From contig NZ_JAAMOW010000002.1 of the NCBI RefSeq assembly GCF_011067135.1, positions 310,001-374,000 on the forward strand: a stretch of DNA of 64,000 bases. Reading direction: 5' to 3'. Under the pieces are notes generated by a model. The model worked only from the letters and a program-made list of their open reading frames with translations, ran no database searches and was not told the origin of the DNA. Shown here piece by piece: positions 8,540-18,160 of this stretch (position 1 is its first letter; each line of letters opens with the position of its first letter). This DNA is from Solimonas terrae (GTDB lineage: Bacteria; Pseudomonadota; Gammaproteobacteria; Nevskiales; Nevskiaceae). The position numbers and the translations under genes are program-made.

Positions 8540-10918
8540 GTGAGAATGCAGGAGCGTTATGCCGGCGCCGAGAAGCTGCTGGCGCCGGTGGCCGCCGGCA
8601 AGCTGAAAAACACGGCACCGGTCGCACGCTGGATCGATAACACCGATGCCTGCTGGTACCGGCGGCATCAGGCCGACGGACACGAATGGGTGATCGTCGA
8701 TGCGGTGTCGGGCGCGCGCCGCGCGGCCTTCGATCATCGTCGCCTGGCCGCGTCGCTGACCGCGCTCGGTCATCCGTCCGATGCCGGCAGGCTGGGCATC
8801 GAAGTCACGAGCGTGACGCTCGATCGCGTCGAGTTCACGTTCGAGCACAGGCGCTATCGCTGGTCGGACGGCAGCGGCGAGCCGAGCCTGCTCGGCGAGG
8901 TCGAAGCGGCACACGGACCGTCGCGGTCGCCGGACGGCAAGTGGTTGCTGGGCCAGCGCGACGGCAACCTCTGGCTGGCGCAGGCCGGCGGTGCGCCGCA
9001 GCAGATCACGCACGACGGCACGCCGGACGACGGCTATGCGATCTATCACGGCAACTACCGCGCCGGCTACATCACGCGCAGCCGTGTCGACGCCAGGGAT
9101 CAGGCGGCCGGCATCGTCTGGGCGCCGGACAGCAGCAAGCTGATCGTCTGGCGCGTCGATCAGCGCCACGTCGAAGCGTATCCGATGGTCGAAACGGCGC
9201 CGCGCGACGGCAGCTTCCGGCCGAAGCTGCATCTGCCGCGCATGCCGCTGACGGGCGAGGCGACGCCGACCATACGCTGGCTGTGTCTCGATCTGGCCAG
9301 CCGCCGACTGACGCCGCTGCAGTTGCCGGACGATCAGCTGCATCTGCACCAGGACTGGGAGGCCGTGCGCAAATGGATGTGGAGCCCGGACTGCACGCAC
9401 GCCTGGGCGGTGATGTTCGGTGCCGATCAGAAGACGGCATCGCTGCTCGACATCGATCTGGCCAGCGGTGCGGCGCGCGTGGTTGTTGCGGAAACCGACG
9501 AGCCGCGTGTCGAGCTGAACACGACTTCGTACAGCCCGGTCGCGGTCGATGTCATCGGCGATCTCGAACAGGTGGTCTGGTACAGCCACCGCTCCGGCTG
9601 GGGCCATCTGTACCGTTACGACGGCAGGACCGGGCAGCTGCTCAATGCGATCACCAGCGGCGCGTGGCTGGTGCGTGATCTGATCGACGTCGACCGGCGC
9701 AGCGGGCGCGTGCTGTTCACGGCCTCCGGTCGCGAGGGCGGCAATCCGTATCTGCGCTCGCTGTACGCGGTGAATCTGGACGGCAGCGGCCTGCGGCGGC
9801 TGACGCCGGCGGGTGTCGATGCCGACATCAATCCCGGCCTGTCGGCGATCTCGAAGACCACCGAGTTCATTCGCCAGCTGTCACCGAGCGGTCGGCATCT
9901 GCTGTACACGCGCTCGACGGTTTCGCAGCCGCCGCAAACCGTCATCGTGCGGCTCGCGGACGGCCACGAAACGCTGATCGAGCAAGCCGATGTCTCGGCG
10001 CTGCTCGCCGACGGTTATGTGCCGCCGGAGGAATTCGTCACGCTCGCGGCCGACGGCAAGACCGAAATCCACGGCCTGCTGTACCGGCCGGCGGTGCTGC
10101 CGGCCGATGGCAGGGCGCCGGTCATCGTCGCCCAGTACGCCAGCCCGCTGATGGCGGCCTGTCCGCGCACGTACGTGGGCGCTGTCGTCGGTCCCGGGCA
10201 ATGGATTTCGCCGGCTGCCTTTGCCGCGCTGGGCTGCGCGGTGATCGCGCTCGATGCGCGCGGCACGACCAGCCGCAACCGGGCGTTCGCGACGGCCGGG
10301 CAGGGCAGGCTGAATCTGATCGGCATGGACGATTACGTCGCCGCCATCACGCAACTCGGCGAACGCCACCGCTGGCTCGACACGCGTCGCGTCGGCATCC
10401 AGGGCGGCTCCTACGGCGGCTTTGCGGTGATCCGCGCGATGCTGGAATTCCCGGAGGTCTTCACGGTCGGCGTGTCCGGTGTGCCGATGTGCACCGTGCA
10501 CGGCATCTATCCGGATTATCACTGGACCGGCTGGCACGGCGCGCCGGACTACGGCGACGGCCGCAGCGAGCGCCCCGGTGCGACGGCGCGGCCGCAGAAC
10601 TACGCGTCGCTGGATGCCACCGAGCAGATCGGAAAGCTCAAGGGTCCGCTGCTGGTCATGGCCGGCGAGCTGGACGAGAACTGCCCGCTGCCGCCGATCA
10701 TGCAGATGTATGCGGCAGCCGTGGAGGCCGACGCGCCGATGGATCTGATCGTGATGCCGGGCTGCAGCCACCAGACCGTGATCCGCACGCGTTACACCTT
10801 CCGCAAGGTCATGGATCATTTCTGCCGTCATCTGCTCGGCAAGGCACCGCCGGCGAAGTTCCGCTTCAGCGTCCTGCCGCAGCGGCCCGAGCCGGACGAT
10901 CGCGCGACGGCGTGGTAG
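8540..10918 (+). CDS. Dipeptidyl-peptidase IV-type (S9B) serine peptidase
   Basis: Protein of 792 aa from the GTG at 8540 (an ATG two codons later is equally possible). The propeller covers residues about 80-540. The C-terminal alpha/beta-hydrolase has Ser624 in GGSYGG, Asp712 in GELDENC and His744 in CSHQT, the standard order of S9 peptidases. In DPP-IV enzymes an N-terminal Glu-Glu pair binds the free amino end of the substrate; I do not see a clear DPP-IV-type pair, so dipeptide release is not certain. No secretion signal is evident. It follows the S9A peptidase and precedes the amidohydrolase on the same strand; the three together look like a peptide-dismantling set. Confidence 0.87.
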   Translation: MRMQERYAGAEKLLAPVAAGKLKNTAPVARWIDNTDACWYRRHQADGHEWVIVDAVSGARRAAFDHRRLAASLTALGHPSDAGRLGIEVTSVTLDRVEFTFEHRRYRWSDGSGEPSLLGEVEAAHGPSRSPDGKWLLGQRDGNLWLAQAGGAPQQITHDGTPDDGYAIYHGNYRAGYITRSRVDARDQAAGIVWAPDSSKLIVWRVDQRHVEAYPMVETAPRDGSFRPKLHLPRMPLTGEATPTIRWLCLDLASRRLTPLQLPDDQLHLHQDWEAVRKWMWSPDCTHAWAVMFGADQKTASLLDIDLASGAARVVVAETDEPRVELNTTSYSPVAVDVIGDLEQVVWYSHRSGWGHLYRYDGRTGQLLNAITSGAWLVRDLIDVDRRSGRVLFTASGREGGNPYLRSLYAVNLDGSGLRRLTPAGVDADINPGLSAISKTTEFIRQLSPSGRHLLYTRSTVSQPPQTVIVRLADGHETLIEQADVSALLADGYVPPEEFVTLAADGKTEIHGLLYRPAVLPADGRAPVIVAQYASPLMAACPRTYVGAVVGPGQWISPAAFAALGCAVIALDARGTTSRNRAFATAGQGRLNLIGMDDYVAAITQLGERHRWLDTRRVGIQGGSYGGFAVIRAMLEFPEVFTVGVSGVPMCTVHGIYPDYHWTGWHGAPDYGDGRSERPGATARPQNYASLDATEQIGKLKGPLLVMAGELDENCPLPPIMQMYAAAVEADAPMDLIVMPGCSHQTVIRTRYTFRKVMDHFCRHLLGKAPPAKFRFSVLPQRPEPDDRATAW

Positions 10919-11006
10919 AGCGTACGACTGCGTTCGTTGTCATCACCAGGGGCCGCAGCCGGCGAACGGCACGGCGGCCCGGTCCCAGCATCACCGGAGC
11001 CGGTTC

Positions 11007-12245
11007 ATGAGTATCAAGATTCTGCGCAACAGCCTGATCTTCGACGGTCGCAGCGACGTATTGATCGAAGGCGGCAGCATCGTCATCGAGAACGACCGGA
11101 TTCGCGAGATCGCGGCCGGTGATGCACGCATCGATGGCGCGACCGTGATCGACATGGGCGGCCGCTTCGTCATGCCGGGTCTGCTCGACGTGCATTTCCA
11201 CGTCTACGGCATCTCGCTGAACATGCATCTGATCGACAACATGACCCTTCCCCTGAAGGTCGCGTACGCCGCGCGCCTGCTGAAGGGAACCCTGCATCGC
11301 GGCTACACCACGGTTCGCGATCCGGCCGGCGGCGAGATCGGCCTGCATCTCGCCATCCACCAGGGCCTCATGGAAGGGCCGCGCCTGTACTACGGCGGCA
11401 AGGCGCTGTCGCAGACCGGCGGCCACGGCGACATGCGACCTGCGCACCAGCTCGACGGGCCCTGCGGCTGCAGCGCGAACAGCACCTTCGCCGAGATCGT
11501 CGACGGCGTCGAGAACGTGCGCGTGTTCTGCCGCAACGAGCTGCGCAAGGGCGCCGACCACATCAAGGTCTTCATTTCCGGTGGCGTCGCGTCGCCCACC
11601 GATCCGATCTGGATGCCGCAGTACACCGACGAGGAAATCGAAGCCGCCGTTCACGAAGCCGGCACGCGCCGCAAATACGTGGTTGCACACTGCCACACCG
11701 ATGACGGCGCACGTCGCTGTCTGAAGACCGGCATCCGCTCGATCGACCACTGCACGATGATCACCGAGGACACGGCGAAACTGATCGCGGCCGCCGACGG
11801 CAAGGCCTATGCCGTGCCGACGATCGCCGTGCAGGAACAGATCATGCGCCATGGCCCCGAACTGGGCGTGTTCGGCGAGAGCCTGGAGAAGATCAGGATC
11901 GCGCACGCCGCCGCCTACCGCTCGATGGAATTCCTGAAGCGCGCCGGCGCGCGGGTCGGCATGGGCACCGATCTGTTCGAGGAGCGCTTTCATCCGATGC
12001 AGAACGAGGAGTTCAGCTTCCGTGCCGACATCTTCGAGCCGATCGACCTGCTGCGTTCGGCGACCAGCGTCAATGCCGAGATCATGCAGAAGCGCGGGCA
12101 GGTCGGCAGCATCGAGCCGGGCGCCTATGCGGACCTCATCGCCATCGACCGCAATCCACTGCGGGACATTCACGTCATGGCGCGGCCCGACGAGCACTTC
12201 TCGATGATCATGAAAGGCGGCGAGTTCGTGCGCAATCGCCTCTAG
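11007..12245 (+). CDS. Metal-dependent amidohydrolase (imidazolonepropionase/Xaa-Pro dipeptidase-like)
   Basis: Protein of 412 aa with the full binuclear metal set of the amidohydrolase superfamily: His63 and His65 in DVHFHVYG, the bridging carboxylated Lys187 in HIKVFISGG, His228 in VAHCH, His248 in SIDHC and Asp322 in MGTD. This layout matches cytosolic amidohydrolases including Xaa-Pro and N-acyl dipeptidases and imidazolonepropionase-like enzymes. Next to two S9 peptidases it could cleave the final N-alkyl dipeptide or a related amide; this is inference. The 88 bp before it hold no clear ATACA/TGTAT site, so it is likely read through from the peptidase genes. A broken relative lies at 23.6-23.9 kb. 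Confidence 0.85.
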   Translation: MSIKILRNSLIFDGRSDVLIEGGSIVIENDRIREIAAGDARIDGATVIDMGGRFVMPGLLDVHFHVYGISLNMHLIDNMTLPLKVAYAARLLKGTLHRGYTTVRDPAGGEIGLHLAIHQGLMEGPRLYYGGKALSQTGGHGDMRPAHQLDGPCGCSANSTFAEIVDGVENVRVFCRNELRKGADHIKVFISGGVASPTDPIWMPQYTDEEIEAAVHEAGTRRKYVVAHCHTDDGARRCLKTGIRSIDHCTMITEDTAKLIAAADGKAYAVPTIAVQEQIMRHGPELGVFGESLEKIRIAHAAAYRSMEFLKRAGARVGMGTDLFEERFHPMQNEEFSFRADIFEPIDLLRSATSVNAEIMQKRGQVGSIEPGAYADLIAIDRNPLRDIHVMARPDEHFSMIMKGGEFVRNRL

Positions 12246-12316
12246 GGCCGGCCAGACCTGACGACCTCGCCGTGGCCGAGTCTGCCTTGCCGCAGCACAA
12301 GCAACGCGGAAGGGGG

Positions 12317-12331
12317 TGTACGAGGTGTACA
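12317..12331. promoter_or_regulatory. TGTAC/TGTACA direct-repeat element
   Basis: TGTACGAGGTGTACA lies 25 bp before operator site B. A very similar string, TGTACAGGATGTACA, occurs at 48480-48494 upstream of obgE. This may be chance or a shared factor site. Confidence 0.2.
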
Positions 12332-12356
12332 CGCGCGAATCGGTCTGCTCCGTAAA

Positions 12357-12370
12357 ATACAGAACTGTAT
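12357..12370. promoter_or_regulatory. Palindromic operator, site B (perfect), over a -10 box
   Basis: ATACAGAACTGTAT is a perfect inverted repeat (ATACAG-AA-CTGTAT). Its right half overlaps a consensus TATAAT at 12368-12373 that would drive the small ORF and LuxR-type gene downstream. Overlap with a -10 box is the classic arrangement for repression. No good -35 is visible at the matching distance. Confidence 0.7.
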
Positions 12371-12440
12371 AATAAAAGCACGAATCCGGTCGGCGACGTT
12401 TCGCGGCCCGCCGGGCCAGGCGCCAGCGCCGGAAGAGGTC

Positions 12441-12683
12441 ATGAGCATGCCGGAACAGGAATTTGTCTTCGCGGTTCGCGGCTCGGCGCCGTCGGGCACG
12501 CCTGCCGACGTGACGGCGGCGATGTGCGGCCGCGGACTCGATCGCCGCGACCCTGCAACGTCCTGCGAGGCCGCTGTCGCGCCGACCTTCGCGACGCTGC
12601 GGCCGGCGACATCGCGAGCCGACCGCGAGTCCGGGCCGCGGCAGAACGTCGCGCAAACGGCGGCGCGTCCGCAGCGGGCCTGA
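12441..12683 (+). CDS. Hypothetical small ORF, possibly the 5' part of the following regulator
   Basis: An 80-aa frame (or 78 aa from the ATG at 12447) begins right after GGAAGAGG and ends six bases before the GTG proposed for the LuxR-type gene. Third codon positions are strongly G/C, as in real genes of this genome. I do not recognise the product. Two readings are possible: a separate small protein, or the N-terminal part of the LuxR-type regulator cut off by a frameshift near 12680. The frame has no domain I can name. Confidence 0.3.
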   Translation: MSMPEQEFVFAVRGSAPSGTPADVTAAMCGRGLDRRDPATSCEAAVAPTFATLRPATSRADRESGPRQNVAQTAARPQRA

Positions 12684-12688
12684 ACGCC

Positions 12689-12973
12689 GTGGATACCGGA
12701 CTGGCTTGTACGTGCCTGGACGCGCGCACCGAGCTCGACAGCGAGCGCGGCGCCGACGCCGGTCCCGCGGCCCCGGCCTTCACGCCGCGCGAAATGCAGG
12801 TGCTGTATCTGGTCGCCTGCGGCCGTTCGTGCAAGCAGATGGCCGCGGCGCTGCACATCTCCATGTGCACCGTCGATGTCTACCGCCGACGGTTGTTCGC
12901 CAGGCTCGGCGTGCGCAATGCCGTTGCCCTGCAGCGCCACGCCATTCTGTCCGGCTGGCTGAGGCTGACGTGA
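12689..12973 (+). CDS. Small LuxR/GerE-type helix-turn-helix protein
   Basis: From a GTG at 12689 the product is 94 aa; the same frame stays open further upstream to about 12524. Residues about 33-90 form a GerE/LuxR HTH: FTPREMQVLYLVACG, then CKQMAAALHISMCTVDVYRRRLFARLGVRN. No receiver or autoinducer-binding domain is present in frame, so either it is a minimal DNA-binding regulator or its N-terminal domain was lost by a frameshift (see the ORF at 12441). Site B lies upstream and site C downstream, so it belongs to the TetR-controlled cluster and may tune the formate dehydrogenase-like gene that follows. Confidence 0.55.
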   Translation: MDTGLACTCLDARTELDSERGADAGPAAPAFTPREMQVLYLVACGRSCKQMAAALHISMCTVDVYRRRLFARLGVRNAVALQRHAILSGWLRLT

Positions 12974-13059
12974 AGCCGGCGTTCCGATCGCCGGCCCGGC
13001 TTCATTGGCCGATCTCGGGCCCGACCATCGGCGAAGCGTGGCGTGGCACGCGCATTACC

Positions 13060-13073
13060 ATACATGAATGTAT
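13060..13073. promoter_or_regulatory. Palindromic operator, site C (perfect)
   Basis: ATACATGAATGTAT is a perfect inverted repeat (ATACAT-GA-ATGTAT), 127 bp before the molybdoenzyme gene. A TATAGT at 13071-13076 overlaps its right half and could be the -10 box. It has the same spacing as sites A, B, E and F. Confidence 0.68.
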
Positions 13074-13199
13074 AGTAGTAGCGGAGCTGTTCGCCGCAGC
13101 AGCCGGATTCGCTGGGCCGGCGTGAGCGCAAGTCCGGGAGCCGTTAGCATGGACGCCGCGATCCCGTGACAGTGACGGAACCGTGGGCACGGAGGATCT

Positions 13200-15445
<2,246 letters not shown>

Positions 15446-15449
<4 letters not shown>

Positions 15450-15688
15450 GCGGGGTCGATCTGCAAGGCCTGCTGCAGCTGATCGCCGCGGACGACGGCA
15501 CCTCGCTTCCTCGCGCGGCAAGGAAACTCAGGCTCGGTCAGAGCCAGTTGCTGCGGGCGCTGACCGCGCTGGGCGGCCATGGCGCGGCAGGAGCAGCTGC
15601 GTTGATCGAGGTCAGGGGCGACAGTCCGCAACGGCTTTACCTGACGCCCGCCGGACGCGCGCATCTGGAGCGTGACGATGAAACATGA
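15446..15688 (+). CDS. Small winged-helix-like protein between molybdoenzyme and fdhD
   Basis: Protein of 80 aa that starts in an ATGA overlap with the molybdoenzyme stop and runs 11 bp into fdhD, so it is translationally tied to both. The sequence (LQGLLQLIAADDGTSLPRAA ... LRLGQSQLLRAL) reads like a short helix-turn-helix followed by a wing (LIEVRGDSPQRLYLTPAGRAHL), resembling MarR/LysR-type DNA-binding folds. Too small for a ligand domain. It could be a local regulator or a maturation helper; the context favours a formate dehydrogenase link. I cannot name a family. Confidence 0.6.
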
Positions 15689-16454
15689 GCCGCTGAGAAT
15701 CGTGCAGGCGACGCGCATCGAACGCAGCATTCGCGAAGATCGCAACGAGACGCTGGCGGACGAGACGCCGATCGCCCTGGTCTACAACGGCCGCTCGCAC
15801 GCCGTGATGATGGCGACGCCCGGCGATCTCGACGACTTCGCGTACGGCTTCACGCTGGCCGAAGGGATCGTCGATGATGTCGGCGAAATCGAGATCGTCG
15901 ACCGTCTGTACACCGCGCACGGCATTTCGCTGCAAATGCTGATCCCGCAACGACGCTATGACCGCCTGCGGGACCGCGAGCGGAACCTGACCGGTCGTAC
16001 CGGCTGCGGCCTCTGCGGCGCCGCCACGCTCGAAGCGGCGATGCGGCCGATCCGTCGCGTGACATCGACGGCGGCGATTGCCACGGAACGCCTGCCGGAC
16101 GCCTTTGCCCGCCTGATCGCGGCGCAGCCGCTGAACGATCGCAGTGGCGCCCTGCACGCCGCGGCGCTGATCATGTCCGACGGACCGATGCTGGTCCGGG
16201 AAGACGTCGGCCGCCACAATGCCGTCGACAAGGCGCTCGGCGCCGCGGCAATGCACCGGGATCGGCCGCGCGCGCTGCTGGTCACGTCGCGGGCTTCGTA
16301 CGAAGTCATACACAAGGCGGCACAACGCAACTGTCCGGTGGTCGCCGCCGTGTCGGCGCCAACGGCGCTGGCGGTGCGCTTTGCCGAAGAGGCCGGCATC
16401 ACCCTGATCGGTTTCGCGCGCGGGAATCGCATGACCGTCTACAGCCATCCCTGA
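15678..16454 (+). CDS. fdhD: Formate dehydrogenase sulfurtransferase FdhD
   Basis: Protein of 258 aa. The ATG at 15678 is preferred over the GTG at 15672 because GGAG at 15667-15670 is then seven bases upstream. FdhD transfers sulfur from IscS to the molybdenum cofactor of formate dehydrogenases. The sequence shows the CGLCG loop (Cys110 and Cys113), the acidic N-terminal start of the fold (ETPIALVYNG) and the conserved VGRHNAVDK and TSRASYE stretches. Its place directly after the molybdoenzyme supports assignment of that enzyme as formate dehydrogenase-like. Cytosolic. Confidence 0.93.
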   Translation: MKHEPLRIVQATRIERSIREDRNETLADETPIALVYNGRSHAVMMATPGDLDDFAYGFTLAEGIVDDVGEIEIVDRLYTAHGISLQMLIPQRRYDRLRDRERNLTGRTGCGLCGAATLEAAMRPIRRVTSTAAIATERLPDAFARLIAAQPLNDRSGALHAAALIMSDGPMLVREDVGRHNAVDKALGAAAMHRDRPRALLVTSRASYEVIHKAAQRNCPVVAAVSAPTALAVRFAEEAGITLIGFARGNRMTVYSHP

Positions 16455-16583
16455 TGCGCAGCGCGTACGCCTGCCTGCGCGAACGCCGGGGCAGCGGCGA
16501 GCCTGAATCGTCCGCGGCGACGGCCGGGTCGTGGTGCCGCCGCAGCCCGAATTCCGTGATCCGAGATTCGCCAGTATTGTATT

Positions 16584-16597
16584 ATACGTTTGTGCAT
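16584..16597. promoter_or_regulatory. Weak palindromic operator, site D, before soxB
   Basis: ATACGTTTGTGCAT matches the ATACA-N4-TGTAT pattern at eight of ten half-site positions and lies 34 bp before soxB. A TATTAT at 16580-16585 may be a -10 box. It is weaker than the other sites and could be chance, but position and spacing fit. Confidence 0.4.
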
Positions 16598-16631
16598 GAT
16601 ACGGTTTGTTCAGACGCTCAGAACGGATCCC

Positions 16632-17873
16632 ATGCGCTATTCGGCCCTCACCCTTGCTCGCAATGCCCTGACCGGCCATCGGCAGTGGCAACCCATGTGG
16701 CGGGACGCCCAGCCGCAGCCGCACTACGACGTGGTGATCGTCGGCGGCGGCGGCCACGGTCTGGCGACGGCCTACTACCTGGCGAAGCATCACGGCGTGA
16801 AGCGCGTCGCGGTGCTGGAAAAGGCCTGGATCGGCGGCGGCAACACCGGCCGCAACACGACCATCGTGCGCTCGAACTATTTCCTGCCCGAGTCTTCGGC
16901 GTTCTACGAGTTCTCGGTGCAGCTGTACGAGAAGCTCAGCCGCGAGCTGAACTACAACATCATGTTCTCGCAGCGCGGCATGATCACGCTCGCGCATTCG
17001 CGGCACGACGAGGAAACGCTGCGCCGTTCGTTCAACGCGATGTCGCTGAACGGGGTCGATTGCGAGTGGCTGGAACCGGACGAGGTGTTCGAGCGCATGC
17101 CGCTCTACAACCGCGCCGGGCGCTTCCCGGTGCGTGCCGGTCTCGATCAGCCACGCGCCGGTTCGGCGCGACACGATGCGGTCGCCTGGGGCTACGCCCG
17201 CGCGGCGTCCGATCTCGGCGTCGACATCATCCAGAACTGTGAAGTCACCGGCTTCCTCGGTGGCGACGGCCATGTCGGCGGCGTGTCGACGAGCCGCGGC
17301 AACATCGGTGCGGACAAGGTCTGCCTTGCCGTAGCCGGGCACACCAGCCAGATCGCCGCGAAAGCCGGGCTGCAACTGCCGATCACCAGCTACGCCTTGC
17401 AGGCTTTCGTGTCCGAACCGGTCAAGCCGGTGTTCGACACCGTCGTGCTGTCGCCGGCCACCGGCGTCTATCTGAGCCAGACCGACAAGGGCGAGCTGGT
17501 GATCGGCGGCGCGCTCGACCTGTATCCGTCGTACGCGCAGCGCGGCAATTTCCATACGGTCGAAAACGTCGTCGCCGGCATGCTCGAGATGTTTCCCGCG
17601 TTCTCGCGTCTGCGTCTGATGCGCCAGTGGGCCGGCATCGTCGATGTGGTTCGCGACTCCTCGCCGATCCTCGGGCCGAGTCCGGTCGACAACCTCTATC
17701 TGAACTGCGGATTCGGCACCGGCGGCTTCAAGGCGATTCCGGCCGGCGGCTGGACCATGGCGCATACGCTGGCGACCGGCGATGTCCATCCGCTGATCAA
17801 ACCCTTTGCCCTCGAACGTTTCCAGAACGGTGCGCTGATCGATGAAGCGGCCGCAGCCGGGATTGCCCACTGA
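16632..17873 (+). CDS. soxB: Sarcosine oxidase beta subunit
   Basis: Protein of 413 aa from the ATG at 16632 (MRYSALTLARNALTGHRQW, the family's usual beginning; a GTG at 16590 is an unlikely longer start). It is the flavoprotein subunit that oxidises sarcosine to glycine plus a one-carbon unit and H2O2. The N-terminal dinucleotide fold (VVIVGGGGHGLATAYYLA, about residues 33-50) binds FAD. ARHDAVAWGYARAA contains His181, matching the His that holds covalent FMN in heterotetrameric sarcosine oxidases. It leads the soxBDAG operon and is joined to soxD by a one-base stop/start overlap (TGATG). Cytosolic. Confidence 0.93.
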   Translation: MRYSALTLARNALTGHRQWQPMWRDAQPQPHYDVVIVGGGGHGLATAYYLAKHHGVKRVAVLEKAWIGGGNTGRNTTIVRSNYFLPESSAFYEFSVQLYEKLSRELNYNIMFSQRGMITLAHSRHDEETLRRSFNAMSLNGVDCEWLEPDEVFERMPLYNRAGRFPVRAGLDQPRAGSARHDAVAWGYARAASDLGVDIIQNCEVTGFLGGDGHVGGVSTSRGNIGADKVCLAVAGHTSQIAAKAGLQLPITSYALQAFVSEPVKPVFDTVVLSPATGVYLSQTDKGELVIGGALDLYPSYAQRGNFHTVENVVAGMLEMFPAFSRLRLMRQWAGIVDVVRDSSPILGPSPVDNLYLNCGFGTGGFKAIPAGGWTMAHTLATGDVHPLIKPFALERFQNGALIDEAAAAGIAH

Positions 17874-18160
17874 TGCTGCTGATCTCCTGTCCTTTTTGCG
17901 GCCCGCGCGACGAGACCGAATTCCGTTGCGGCGGCCAGAGCCACATCCAGCGGCCCGGTCCGCACACCGCGGTCAGTGATGCCGACTGGGGCGCGTACCT
18001 GTATACGCGCGACAACCCCAAAGGCTGGCACTTCGAGCGCTGGCTGCATGCCGGTGGTTGCCGGCAGTGGTTCAACCTGGCGCGCAGCACCGTCACGCAC
18101 GAAATTCGCGCGGTCTACGCGATGGGCGAGGCGGCGCCGGTGATCGGGGAGTCGTCATGA
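17873..18160 (+). CDS. soxD: Sarcosine oxidase delta subunit
   Basis: Protein of 95 aa, the usual size for the zinc-binding delta subunit of heterotetrameric sarcosine oxidase. The four expected zinc ligands are present: Cys6, Cys9, His59 and Cys63. The stretch DWGAYLYTRDNPKG is characteristic of the family. The gene overlaps soxB and soxA at both ends (ATGA with soxA), as expected for a complex made in fixed proportions. A structural, non-catalytic subunit. Confidence 0.92.
   Translation: MLLISCPFCGPRDETEFRCGGQSHIQRPGPHTAVSDADWGAYLYTRDNPKGWHFERWLHAGGCRQWFNLARSTVTHEIRAVYAMGEAAPVIGESS

Noticed and set aside
6449-9607. Open frame of 1052 codons opposite the S9 peptidases
   Set aside because: It covers two clear peptidase genes on the other strand and has the Arg/His/Gln composition typical of antisense frames.
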